A DNA stretch of 64,000 bases from Cephalotus follicularis (taxonomy: Eukaryota; Streptophyta; Magnoliopsida; Oxalidales; Cephalotaceae), in the NCBI GenBank assembly GCA_001972305.1, contig BDDD01005831.1:1-64000 (forward strand), given 5' to 3'. Shown in pieces: positions 44,511-55,454 of the stretch; position 1 is the first letter of the stretch, and each line of letters begins with the position of its first letter. Below the pieces are notes generated by a model. That model did not search any database. It had not been told where the DNA came from and saw only the letters and a list, made by a program, of their open reading frames with translations. Position numbers and translations under genes: made by a program.

Positions 44511-46762
44511 CTTTCAATGGGATACATCCATACATGTTGTACAGGTCCACAAAGTATTACTTCATATGGCAAGTGTATGAGAAGATGTTCCATAGAATCA
44601 AAGAAAGATGGGGGAAATATCTTCTCCAGCTTACAAACTGTTTGGACAATATCATTCTATAGCGTAATCATATTTGATTCCCTTATTGTGGTTGAACATA
44701 TACGCCGAAAAAATTGACTGACTTCAGCCACAACTTGAGAAATATGTTGAGGTAAAAACTCACAGAAAGCAGCGGGTAACAACCTTTGCATTAAGACATG
44801 ACAATCATGACTCTTGAAACCCGATATTTTACAGCTAGAAGCATTGACACACCGCAAAATGTTTGAAACATAGCCATCAGGGAACTTGATGTCTACCATC
44901 CACTCACATACTCTTTTAATCTCTTGTCCTGTCAAACAATACTTAGCCTTAGGCACTCTCAGCATGTCACCCACGGTAACGGGGTGTAAATCACGTCTAA
45001 TGTCCAATTGTACCAGGTCTGCACGAGCTTTGAAATTGTCTTTTGTTTTTTACGGCACATCCATGATTGTGTTGAACAAATTGTCGAAAACATTTTTCTC
45101 AATGTGCATGGCATCCAATTTGTGACGGATAAGTAATACACTCCAATATGGAAGCTCAAAAAATATACTGAGTTTTGTCCAGTTGTGATGAGTTCCATAT
45201 CCAGGCAACTTCTGCGAATCTACGCCTTTGCCAAATTGAACTTGATGAAACTGTGACAATTGGGATGCAATTTGATCACCCTGCAACCGTTCCACACCAA
45301 CATTTCTTTCATGTCTCCCCTTCAAGAACCATTTCTTGTCACCCCTGAATGGATGATCTAGAGGCAAGAACTTATGATGACAGTCAAACCATGAATGTTT
45401 TCCACCATTAGTCAACCAAAAACCCTTCGTGCCTTGCATGCAACAAGGGCAAGAAAAATCGTCGTGTGTGCTCCATCTAGACAATATCCCGTATGGCGGG
45501 AAGTCGTTAATTGTCCACAGTAATGCTGCCTTCATATTAAAGTTTTCCTTACGTGATGCATCATAGGTCTCAACCCCATTTTCCCATAACATCTGTAACT
45601 CGTCAATGAGTGACCGTAAATACACATCAATATCATTCCCAGGGCCTCTTGGGCCCTCTATGATCAATGTCAAAAACATGAAATGTTTCGTCATACACAT
45701 CCAAGGCGGGATATTGTACGGAAAAACAAAGACTAGCCAACAAGAGTAGGTCTTACTGCTAACTCCAAATGGACTAAACCCATCTGTATCCAAACCCAGT
45801 CTGACATTCCCAACTTCTGCAGCAAATTCTGGAAAGGTACGGTCAAAGTGCTTCCAAGCTACACCGTCAGCAGGGTGCACCATCACAGGTTCCTCCGCAA
45901 TCTCATTATGGACTCTACTTGCATGCCAACGCATATATTCAGCAGTTTTGTTTGAGTAAAACAGTCTCTGTAATCTCGATGTAAGAGGAAAGTAACGCAA
46001 CACCTTGTAGGACAAGGTTTTTACGTAATGATTTATACCTTGGATGATTACATGTCGGACATTCATGCAACGACCTGTGCTCCCCGAATATAACACACAA
46101 TCATTCAAACTTGCATAAATTTTTTCATAACCTAATCCCAAGGCCTTCATATGTTGCTTCAAATGGTAATAATATTTGGGAAGCATCGTACCCTCTGGTA
46201 AGACACTATTCACTATTCATAAAATCTTTGTTGTTCCTGCCTCTGGAATCATAAATCTGGACTTTAAATTCAATATTCGCATCATGGTGGATAACTTAGT
46301 CATTTTTTCACTACCACCAATTAATGGCTCATCTGCCTCCCGCAGAAGACTATAAAATTTCTGTGCAGCAGGATTAGGATCTGCAGGCCTTGTATCCTAT
46401 TGATTAAGATCATACTGAAAACCTCCTGCATCGGTAACAAAATCACTCCAAGGATTACTCGGACCAGCCTTTTCATACATGACGTTTCTATTTACTCTAT
46501 GATTCTGAGACATTTCTCCATGTTTGTCCCACCTTGTATATTCAAGGGTAAACCCTTTACTGAACAGATGGTACTTAACTTCTTCCTTAGTCCCAAACTT
46601 CAATAGCTTGCATTTGTTGCAAGGGCATTTTATTTTTCCCTCGTAAACAAACTGCTCATTTGCAAAGGCAAACTATATAAACTCTTTCACACCCTCTACA
46701 AATTCAGGATTCAATCTATGATTCAAAAACAGTCTCCGCATCCAACTCCGATCGCCTGACAT

Positions 46763-47025
46763 ATTCCCTATGCGTGTCACTGGACATGTGACAAAAAATA
46801 GAGTAGATTCAGACACAAGTATGCAACTTACATCCGTGACATGTTCTGTATGTTATTACATCTATTATGCCAAATGGACAATGAATATTTGTGTTTTCCT
46901 TTTGATTTATGTCTCCTTTTTTTTTTTCCTTTTGAAATGTCATTAGCAATATAAGAACCGTAGGTACTTTTTCGAACAAAGAATGAGTTATGTTCACTTT
47001 TTAAAACAAAGGAGGAGTTCTATAT
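46763..47025. other. Sequence upstream of transposase
   Basis: Contains the region before the transposase start and is cut by LTR-H at 47026. I see no clear promoter element. Confidence 0.4.
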
Positions 47026-48643
47026 TGACACGACCCGTCACTCTAACCGTAACCCTTACCGACGTGCCGTGCCATGCCATGAACTAACTACTCACAACAC
47101 AACTTAACTTCCCAAGCGGTCACCCATCATAGGATTACTCTCGCCCGAGCATGCTTAACTTTAGAGTTTTTATATTTACTTGTCCATTAGACTATCTTAT
47201 GCATTTTAACCATATATTCAACCTTTGTTCTTATAAAATATTACCTCTAAATTCATTATTTAATTTCATTCCAGACCTCCTTAATCTTATTATCCTCATT
47301 TCACTTCAAAATTTCTTTTAAAATTTACAATCATAATGATTTATCTATTTATCTGTCCATTTAAATAAGGCAGAATTTCTGCAGAAAAACTGCAAGAGTT
47401 CCCCCTAAAAACGGACATTTCCAAAAATTTTCACCTGTATAAAATCACAGTTTATATTTTTCACACTCCCGAAGGAGGAATCAACAGTTCATTCTAAATC
47501 TATTCATCAAAGGCTTATCAGATTATGCCTGTTTTCATCATAATTACCATACAATCATATAATTCTCGAAAGGAAATCATAACTCAACAATTACTATCTA
47601 TCTCTTATATAGCCAAAACAAAATATATACAACCCAAAAATATGCCCAAATGTCCTAAATGCATGAATGTGAGGTTGGCCAAAACTGCCAACATGAGGTG
47701 CCTGATTCACGTGGTCTACCTTTAACTACTTCAAGGCTGGTGGATCAGGTGGATCATCCTCTGCTATCTCATCTGAAAACAAAACACTGTGAGGGGGTTA
47801 GTCCAAGTGACTAAGTGAGTGAGAACAAAACATTCCCTGTTGCATCCGTCAAAAATTGGATGCGCTGAAGGAAATATACCATGATTTAGATTATAAACCC
47901 ATACTGGGTGGAATCAATGGATAAAGAAAAGAAAATACCATCATGGCTCCATAGAAGAAACGCTCGAACCCAACAATACAATTAAAATAAGAATCCATGA
48001 AAACAATATCAATGATCAAGTCAATACTATACAAAATAACGATAGGCTCAGTCGGCTGGCTTGAAAAATGAAGATGCCGATTTATTAGCTTCCTTAGTAA
48101 GCTTTGAAGAGTCTAGAATGTTGGAGAGTGAAGAATACATTGAGGTCGGCTATATTGGTGAAGAAAATGCCGAATTTGGGCCAATTCCTTGTTAAAATCG
48201 GATGCCTTAGGAGAAGGAAAAATTTTGTGTGCATTGGGCCATGTATAAAGAGAGAATTAAAAGCATTTTGGGCCCCTAACATGCTAAAATTTGGCTGCAT
48301 TGAGGAGGAAAATGTTTGGGCAGAAATTTGCATTAATATAAGCCTTAATTGGGCTTTACTACACTAAAAGTCAACTATGATTAGAGAAAATAAATTTGGG
48401 CTATGCCTATAATAAAACTTGGGCCTTTTCATCCAATTGATATATAGCATCTAGTAAACTCAATACATAAATCCATAATGAATTAAATTAGCTTGGGTCC
48501 AAAATAATTTAATATCTTGGTCAAGATATCCATTAGTACATGCTCTAAAAATTCACGAAGGTCGTACCTCAAAATATAATTGGCATGCCCACAAAATAAA
48601 CTCTTGATTAACCATACTCCAAGATATAACACGGGCTGTTACA
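47026..48643 (-). mobile_element. Solo LTR (LTR-H) nested in the CACTA
   Basis: On the minus strand it begins TGTAACAGCCCGTGTTATA and ends GACGGGTCGTGTCA, 1618 bp, flanked on both sides by TATAT (47021-47025, 48644-48648). It is a gypsy-type LTR without internal sequence. It separates the transposase from the right part of the CACTA. A 5S rRNA-like stretch lies near its 3' end. The open frames at 48094-48367 are LTR sequence. Confidence 0.9.
47105..47170 (-). repeat. 5S rRNA-like segment in LTR-H
   Basis: Read on the minus strand, GTTAAGCATGCTCGGGCGAG and TGATGGGTGACCGCTTGGGA match the internal promoter half of plant 5S rRNA with scattered changes over about 66 bp. It has the same orientation as the LTR. 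The 5' and 3' thirds of a 5S gene are absent, so this is not a working 5S gene. Cassandra TRIM elements are known to carry 5S sequence in their LTRs, but those LTRs are much shorter. Confidence 0.7.
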
Positions 48644-48648
48644 TATAT

Positions 48649-49510
48649 CACAAAATGTAAAAATTGAATGGGCTATGCTTTTTGGGGGGTCAAAATTTAA
48701 TATAATATATCTTAACAAATAAAGTAGCCTAAATGTACATAAAGCATAGCCCAGTTTAATTACAGCAATCATTCTGGCCCATACGTGTGCATGTAATATA
48801 CTCTCACTTAAGGCATTTAGTTCTTCATCTAGCAGCTTTCCACTTTGAAGAGTACTTCACATGAAAAGAACTTGTATATATATGTGTGAATGTATACATT
48901 ATTGGGTTTTGAATAAAATGGAAAAGTTAATGAGCCATATTTGTCTAAAATCTAAACTCTAGATGTGTTTAAAGTAGACATTATATATTGGCCTTGGCTA
49001 CAGAATGTTTTGTACTCAACTAAAATACCTAATGTCTTAATTACTATAAGATGCATTTATCATCTAAGGCTAAGCAAGCATATTATCTATACAACTTGCA
49101 TTTAGTTTCTCTATATTCATTGTATTATTTCAACTACTCTCTCTCTGTGTCTCTCCAACCACTCGTGTGACAAATCTGAATGAAATGCAATTGTCCTAGA
49201 ATTCAAAAGGTGCATCATTGTGATATTTGAGGAATCCTAACCTGGATGATAAAACTGTCTCAATATGAGAACATACAAGAGGAAGGAGGATATGTATATA
49301 ATTTCACAGATATGTATATAAGACCTGGCGTAAGGTTATTGATGCCTAATACCTCTACAATCTGGGTGCTGGGCTAGGATTTTTTTTTTAAATGAAAGCT
49401 AAATGACTTGTATTGAGAAAACAGTTTGCTAGTGTCTGTCAAGGTTTGTTATCATTGTGGACAATTGTTAGGGGCAATTCAAAAAAATGCAGTTGCCGAT
49501 GGAAAAGCAA
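48649..49510. other. CACTA interior, unassigned
   Basis: AT-rich sequence between LTR-H and the buried CACTA-end-like block. I see no motif-bearing frame. Confidence 0.4.
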
Positions 49511-49576
49511 CACGCATTCAGTTGAGGACATTTACTAACCGCTAAGGCGGTCGGCTAAAATAGCGGTTGGGAAATG
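49511..49576. repeat. Buried CACTA-end-like block
   Basis: CACGCATTCAGTTGAGGACA, then TTTACTAACCGC and GCGGTCGGC, resembles the left end (CACTACTAGAAAAAGGACAT then TTGCCGACC...GCGGTCGGG). It is isolated, 1.4 kb inside the right-hand subterminal arrays. Confidence 0.55.
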
Positions 49577-50419
49577 TTCTTTTTCACTATATTGGGCTAA
49601 CTTATTGATGTTTTCGCTATATTGGACCAATAGTTTTTTTAACGTGCAAAGGTTATATTGTTTTGTTGTTAAATGATAATTCCTCCTGCTGAAAAACAAA
49701 TCACAAAACATAAATTTATTAACACCTGTTTCTCTTTCTCCTAATCATATGCCATCTTTTATTCTGTTCATCTCTATCTCATATTCTAATAATATATCTC
49801 ATCATCCTCCTCTACTATACATCTCCTCTTTTTACTAATCGTATGCCATCTTCAATTCTGTTCATGTACTCTTTTTTTTTGTAACTGATTTAGTATTATA
49901 GACAAAGAAAAAAGTTACAAAAACTAGCATGTTGTGTACAAAAAGCCAAGCATGCTAGATCCCCTTGTTAACCATGCAGGGAAACTATATTACCATAAGA
50001 CTAGACTAGAGAAAAACTCTATCCAAGTGGTAAGAAGGCAGATTAACCTAATCTACCAGGATCCATATCGCAACAAGCGGCATTATGCCGTCAACCCCAG
50101 CCACACCCAGCGCCCAAACCTTAGGTCTTCTCTCCCAAAGGAATACCCAGTTCTCACATAGGTTTAGAGTTTGAATCAGAGAATTTGTTGCTTACCTTGG
50201 CTTGTGCCAAATTGAAAATTAATAGCAGATTTTTTTTAAAACAAGAATTAATAGCAGAAATTTGCTGTTCATGTACTCTTGCTCTATCTCATATTCTAAT
50301 AATAGATCTCATCATGCCTCTACTATACATCTCCCTTTCTCCTAATCTTTTTTTTTCTTTTGAATCTCATTACAGGTTATTAGGGAACATGATTATATTT
50401 TTTCATATTAATTATGTAG
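49577..50419. other. CACTA interior, unassigned
   Basis: T-rich and CTCCT-rich sequence with one 75-codon frame (49934-50161) lacking recognisable motifs. Two versions of TCTTGCTCTATCTCATATTC / TTCATCTCTATCTCATATTC (about 49765 and 50280) show a local duplication of roughly 60 bp. Confidence 0.4.
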
Positions 50420-50483
50420 GCATTAATAGCTGGTTGTATTGCTCATGATGAGGAAGATCTCATCACCAATTACTTCGTAACAG
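50420..50483 (+). other. Possible captured exon
   Basis: A 64-bp segment with acceptor ATTATGTAG before it and donor GTATTC after it. It is open as ALIAGCIAHDEEDLITNYFVT. The splice signals and open frame suggest another host exon, here on the plus strand, but I do not recognise the protein. Confidence 0.3.
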
Positions 50484-50664
50484 GTATTCAATCATTCAAA
50501 ATCATATAAAAATCTCAACAACTGCTATACACGCATACATATAAAAATCTCTCCCAACACTCTCACCCCCAAATAAACCCAAAAAAAACCCTAACGAATC
50601 TATAAAAAAAACCGAAAATTATAATCTATTGAATTGTTGTTCATATTGAACTAAAAAAAATTAC

Positions 50665-50935
50665 CTGCTGCCGTTGCCACCGACGCCAGTTGTTGGTGGT
50701 TGGTTGCTGCGAGGGAGAGAGACGTACTGGGAGATGTTGAGCTAGCAGGTGGGATATTGGCGTCGCCGGTGCCGGTGATGACAAAGAACAAGAGAGGTAG
50801 ACAAGGTAGAGAGCGAGCGAGAGGAATGATGTGTGCTGCATCCGTTTGGGAGAACTGTTATGAAAGAGGAATAGGACACAGAGAACAAGAGTCTTCGATA
50901 GGAGATAAACGGTGATGAGTGGAGAGTCTTTGATA
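50665..50935 (-). other. GC-richer leader-like exon near CACTA right end
   Basis: On the minus strand a C/T-rich stretch with an ATG (about 50845) and an open frame ends at GGCAGCAG followed by a good splice donor, GTAATTTTTT, at 50664. It could be the first exon of the transposon transcript or a captured host 5' region. The frame (SFLSLALYLVYLSCSLSSPA...) is of uncertain meaning. Confidence 0.35.
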
Positions 50936-50964
50936 GGAGATAAGGAAAAATTCAAACTAATAGG

Positions 50965-51255
50965 AATTACCGACCGCTTTTGCGGTCGGTAATTAAAAAA
51001 ACGGTGCATAAATGATACCAATAATAAGATTCGTAATAACTTAATTGCCAACCGCTTTTGACGGTCGGCAGGCATGTATTGTGATCGGCGAATATTTGTA
51101 ATTATTTAACTCCCGACCTCTTTTGACGGTCGGCATGAAGGTATTGCGGTCGGCGATGGGTAAGAAGACATTGTTTTTGCCTAGGACTTTTACCGATCGC
51201 TAAGGTGGTCGGGAAGGCGGTCGGTAAAGCGGTCGCCAAAAATGGCGGTCGCTAA
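50965..51255. repeat. CACTA right subterminal repeats
   Basis: About a dozen copies of GCGGTCGG / CCGACCGC and variants, mirroring the left array. Confidence 0.88.
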
Positions 51256-51263
51256 ATCCCCTG

Positions 51264-51275
51264 TTTCTAGTAGTG
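51264..51275 (-). repeat. CACTA right terminal inverted repeat
   Basis: TTTCTAGTAGTG, exact complement of the left 12 bases, followed by the duplicated CCT. Confidence 0.93.
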
Positions 51276-51684
51276 CCTCCTAAAAAAAATCACAATTTTA
51301 TATAATTGATTTGGGTCTGCCCACAACCAAAAAATCAGAATTAAAGCAATAAAAACAGTTAGGAGTTGGGCTACGCCTCAACCAAAGTATCATAACAACA
51401 GCATAATAATAGGCTCAGTCCTCCAAAACATAAAAGGTTATATATACATAAATGCAAGGTTGATGTTGTGGATGCTATGCATATGCTGGACACTGGTAGG
51501 CATGCCCATGTGGTCTAACCTCGATTGATATCTTCTAGTTGGCTACTGATCTGCAAAAACTAAAGGGAGAGCGGGTCAGTCAATAAGACTAATGAGTAAG
51601 ACAATATAACTATAGGCTTATTACTTGCTCGTCTATACCCGATAGCTTAAAACAAACAGTTTAACTCACAGTTTTATATATATC
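51276..51684 (-). mobile_element. LTR-E, part right of the CACTA
   Basis: Continues the LTR-like sequence after the CACTA. On the minus strand an LTR start such as TGTGAGTTAAACTG may lie at about 51670. It shares GGTCAGTCAATAAGACTAATG-like wording with LTR-H (about 47795). The boundary with LTR-F is uncertain. Confidence 0.4.
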
Positions 51685-53073
51685 TGTAACGCCCCGTGAT
51701 GTTTTCTTTTTGAAGATAAAGAAAGTTTGAGGATAAAAAACTTAGGTTAAAAGAGACCAAGGACATAAAGCTAAATAATAGAGATTTTTGGGAGTCAAGT
51801 ATTAAGCTTCCTTGAGAAGTTTCCAAGTTCCAAGACAAATGATAGTTGTGTAAGGCGTGCATGGTGTGTTCAGTGATTTGGCATGCTATGTTGAGTGTTG
51901 GCAGAGCCTAGTTCGGTAGCTTAGAGGAGGAAGTTTCAGTATAATAAGGTTAGAAGTCAGAGAGAAAGAGTTTTTAGTTTCCCTTTCTTCTTCTTTTCCT
52001 TTCACGAGTGGAAGGAGAGTTTCAGTGAGAATTTCCGAGAACAGCAAGACGAAGAGTCAGACCAGGATAAAGAGGAAAAGAAGCTAGTCTCTAGAGAAAG
52101 CAGTAAAGAAGCTGTTAACGCCAAAGGACGTAGCAAGAACTGTGAGTGAGACATCCTTTCCTTTACAGTTGTATTATGTTCATGTTCATGTTATTCTCCT
52201 CTTGAGAATCTTTACCTTCAGTTCATGTTCAGTTCCAATGCAGAGCAAGTGAGTTTAGTCGGGAATCTCTTCCCTAGCGTTTTTATGTAAGCCATTCTTT
52301 GTGAGTGGAGAGATTTAAGCCGAGCATAGATGCTCAGTTCCTTTCTAATTATCAGTGATCTTCAGATAAGGTAACAGTACTTGTTCAACCCCCTCCTCGA
52401 CCTACTATTGTCTATGATGGTAAGTCGAGCGAGTCTGCCCCTGGGTTCCATACCTGGATATCCTTTACACGGTTGTCTATGACGAAGTATAGGGTTTGAC
52501 CTCAGTCGAACACGAATGTACATAGCTCCAACCTCCTCGGTCTAGTATTGTCTATGATGGGAAACTGAGCGAGATTGTCCCTGGGTTCCATACCTGGATC
52601 TCTTTTACACTCCTGTCTATGACGGAGTAAAGGGTTTGAGCACAGCTGAGCTAGGTTGCCAGTTAGTAGAGCATAGAGCCTTTCAGTAAGTTTTCCAGAG
52701 GAGGACCTTATCCTTAGTCCTCAGTTCAGATAAGAAAGATAAGCAAGTTCAGAGGAGAACTTAGGTTCTTGGCAGGTAAGCTGCCAATTATGGCTTAAGT
52801 CAAGATCAGCTCAGCTCAGCGCCACTATAAGTTGGCTGCTATGTATACATGCAGCATAAGACCACCATAAGCTGGCAACTATATTATGTAAAGCAAGCAA
52901 AGTAAAGCAAGTTCCAAGTCTAGTTCTTGTCCTCCTCGGCATTTTTGTCAAGTTGGATCCTTTTTCAGAGCATTTTTTCTAACAGTTGAAATATTAAGTT
53001 GTATTCAGCTTTTCTTAAGCACTCTAGAGTATCAGCTAAGCAGAGGGAAGAGTAAGTCTTTCAAAGTACTTTG
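51685..53073 (+). mobile_element. LTR-like sequence (LTR-F), broken by Copia-2
   Basis: Begins TGTAACGCCCCGTGATG, the usual start of plant gypsy LTRs, and runs to the Copia-2 insertion after CTTTG at 53073. Its other end is not in the window. It contains a 140-bp tandem duplication. No coding domain is visible. Confidence 0.6.
52392..52660 (+). repeat. 140-bp tandem duplication in LTR-F
   Basis: Two diverged units start at 52392 and 52532, each with CCTCCTCG, TTGTCTATGATGG, CCTGGGTTCCATACCTGGAT and GTCTATGACG in the same order. Confidence 0.85.
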
Positions 53074-54918
53074 TGTTGGAACCTTATGGCGATTTATACA
53101 ATAAAATATCTATATGCATAAAACCCTAAAACATATTTTACGTGATCATCTCACGAATATCAAGCCGTATGGTTCGTTTTCAGGATTTTTTGAGCATACA
53201 TATATAGTTAGATATAAATCAATATGGAGGAGTAGGCGGAATTACTCACATGAATAGAGCGGCTCCTTCCTTCTTCCAATGAGTCTTCTTGCTTCCAAAA
53301 GCACAACTACTTATTGAACGTATAAAACGGTTCTAGCTTCTAAGTATAGAAAGTATCCAAGGTATCCACACCAAGCTTCAATCTCTAACACCAGGTTTCC
53401 CAAACCTTCAACTCTTAATTGTATATGAGAGAGAGGAGAGAAGACACAAAGAGGGAGCACAAAAATGTCCAACAACTCTCTTAATAGGAAATGGGGGTGT
53501 GTTCTATATATAGTTGCTGCTAGACAATCATATTAGAACACAAACTCTTTTCCTAACTTGCTTAGTGTTTCCTAATGCATTCACGATTCTTCCTTAGATA
53601 GTCTTTCTTTCCTTTTTGACTTCTACTTTCCTTAATCTCATTAAGGATAATCAATCTCATTAATTGTATTTATATTTAATCTCATTAAATATATATATAT
53701 ATAATCTCATTAAATATATTTATATATTTAATCTCATTAAATATAATTGGGAAATTGCATCCCAATTATTTTTTAATCATCACGTGTTGGAAATATTAGC
53801 CCGTATTGTGTGTGACCCTATGGGTTCACTATTACGTTGGCCGTAAAATTATTGTGATGCTCACAATTATCCAATTAAATATTTATTATCACATAAAAAA
53901 TATTCTCTTGAATATTTCGAATTAAAACTCTTTCAATTCTGTTCTTCCAAAATTAATTTATCAATTTAATCTCGGGAATGCTACTGGTCGACATCGATAT
54001 CTAACAATGCATAACGACCCCCAGGTAATATGAATAATTTGTGAACCACTATTTACAGGTACATGCATGTATAGTCTTCTATTGACAATGCTCTAATTAA
54101 ATCTAGGTTACGGATTATGTCAGACCTTAATAATTTAATCTTTAGCCTCGTGACTATCTTTTATTAGCCTAAATAATATTAGAGGTGCCCCTCTAATATT
54201 CAACCAATGAGATCACACTCTTGATATCGTGGCTAGCCTGGCCTGGCGTTTAATCGCTAACGAAAATCATTCTGAGCATAATCTTCTTTTACTAGAAACA
54301 ATGGAATCATTGTTGTCAGTTCACATGCCTCCATACATAAGCGTACTATGTCCAACTAATGCATGTATACACTTCATAGAATTTGTATTTAAGCATCATC
54401 AAAATATAACACCCTATGCACAAGACATCCAGTGACGGCTCAAGTCCAAGGACCACATGTACTGTTGTAAAACTAGAATTCGGTCTGACATGTATGTAAA
54501 ACTCCATACAGATATTCTATCAACAGTCACCTTCAGTGAACTCATTAAATGAGCACCCACGTAGTTGTCATAGCATCAATCATGCGAGTGAGTGTGAGAT
54601 CAGTCACCCTCTACTTACCGATCTGATAGTACGTGCTAGTCTATCCGGATTGATCATGCCCTGAGTGTCAATCCTATGACCAGGAAGATTCGAAATAAAG
54701 TATACCGAGATTCCAATTCTCACATCATGATCTCATCACAAACTTGGTTCTCTAAATTTATTCCAAGACATTCATTTACAATTAATTAAGCAAGTATTAA
54801 TGAAACGAACTCATAGCCATTGATAAAACATAAACATCTTTATTGAATTTATAAATCGTTTATACAAGATAAAGTAAATACAAGCTCGACACTGGCTCGC
54901 AGCACTTCATCTCTAACA
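53074..54918 (-). repeat. Copia-2 3' LTR
   Basis: On the minus strand it runs from TGTTAGAGATGAAGTGC to AAGGTTCCAACA, 1845 bp. It includes a TATA box (CTATATATAG, 53504-53513) and several AATCTCATTAAATATAT repeats at 53632-53755, more than in the 5' LTR. The frame at 54229-54435 is LTR sequence. Confidence 0.93.
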
Positions 54919-54930
54919 ATCTCCTACTAA
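54919..54930 (-). other. Copia-2 polypurine tract
   Basis: Minus strand TTAGTAGGAGAT directly before the LTR; a short purine tract, slightly degenerate. Confidence 0.7.
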
Positions 54931-54939
54931 GTGCTAAAG

Positions 54940-55412
54940 CCAGTTGCCATAGTGTCTCACACCCATAGCATTAAGGTGTCTATCAAAGACCGCCTTTGGT
55001 AGTGCCTTAGTAAGCGAGTCTGCAATATTGTCTTCACTTGGAACTCTTTCCACTTTTATATCTCCACGATCAACGATCTCACATATAAGGTAAAGTCGCA
55101 ATGTATTCAGCTTCAGTCACTAAATCCACAGTGGTAGGCTACTTAGAACTCTTCCAGCTCACTGCTCCAACATTTAAGGTGAACACAAACCCCGATGTTG
55201 ATTTCAAATCATCAACATCTGTCTGAAAATTAGAGTCCCTCAATTTTCAAATCCTTTCCTCCATGCATTAAGAATAAATCCTTAGTCCTGTTAAGGTACT
55301 TGAGGATATCTTTCACAGCCTTCCAGTGACTCTTACCTGGATCTGACTGATATCTGCTTGTAACACTTACAACATAGGCGATATCTGGTCTAGTGCAAAG
55401 CATAGCATACAT
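54940..55412 (-). pseudogene. Copia-2 RNase H, with internal deletion
   Basis: 55230-55412 encodes YAMLCTRPDIAYVVSVTSRY and KDILKYLNRTKD, the connection region after RT. Further on, SSK, a stop, then PTTVDLVTEAEYIATLPYM gives the catalytic block. The end reads EIVDRGDIKVERVPSEDNIA followed by DSLTKALP, the normal C-terminus. Between AEYIA and EIVDRGD about 130 bp found in typical copia elements are missing. Several frame changes. Confidence 0.8.
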
Positions 55413-55454
55413 GACGCTTCAAATTGCTGAAGCATATGGAATGTGCATCATCCT

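Larger units (their letters stand above)
43106..46762 (-). pseudogene. CACTA transposase (TNP2/TnpD type), decayed
   Basis: Cuts and inserts the element at its ends. From 46762: MSGDRSWMRRLFLNHRLNPE, a CPCNKC zinc motif and FGTKEEVKYHLFSKGFT form the transposase-associated N-terminal domain. The TNP2 core lies in 45050-46213 (GLDTDGFSPFGVSSKTYSCW, LWTINDFPPYGILSRWSTH, CPCC, LDAMHIEKNVFDNLF) and runs on to 44514. A GT-AG intron at 44402-44510 leads to KARVEGSIAEAYLIEELTTF (DUF4218-like). More introns (about 43823-43922) precede the DUF4216 domain (43230-43690). In-frame stops follow VKEFI, YDLNQ, TTKIL, TIMDVP and SNMITL. The last residues are encoded by the 78-bp repeat. Confidence 0.9.
40740..51275 (-). 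mobile_element. CACTA (En/Spm) transposon with captured gene pieces
   Basis: A 10,536-bp element with terminal CACTACTAGAAA at the left and its complement TTTCTAGTAGTG at the right, flanked by CCT (40737-40739, 51276-51278). Both ends hold arrays of GCGGTCGG / CCGACCGC, the subterminal sites expected for transposase binding. Its minus strand carries a decayed TNP2-type transposase. It also contains transporter exons, a coiled-coil exon, a solo LTR (LTR-H) and unexplained stretches. The transposase has several stops, so movement would need another copy's protein. Confidence 0.93.

Noticed and set aside
47105-47170. A functional 5S rRNA gene
   Set aside because: Only the middle part is similar, with several mismatches, and it is embedded in an LTR with target duplication; no 5' start or T-run terminator in place.
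50641-51075. 144-codon minus-strand gene at the CACTA right end
   Set aside because: The frame starts inside the subterminal repeats and its composition reflects C/T-rich sequence; only the splice donor region is noted as a possible leader exon.
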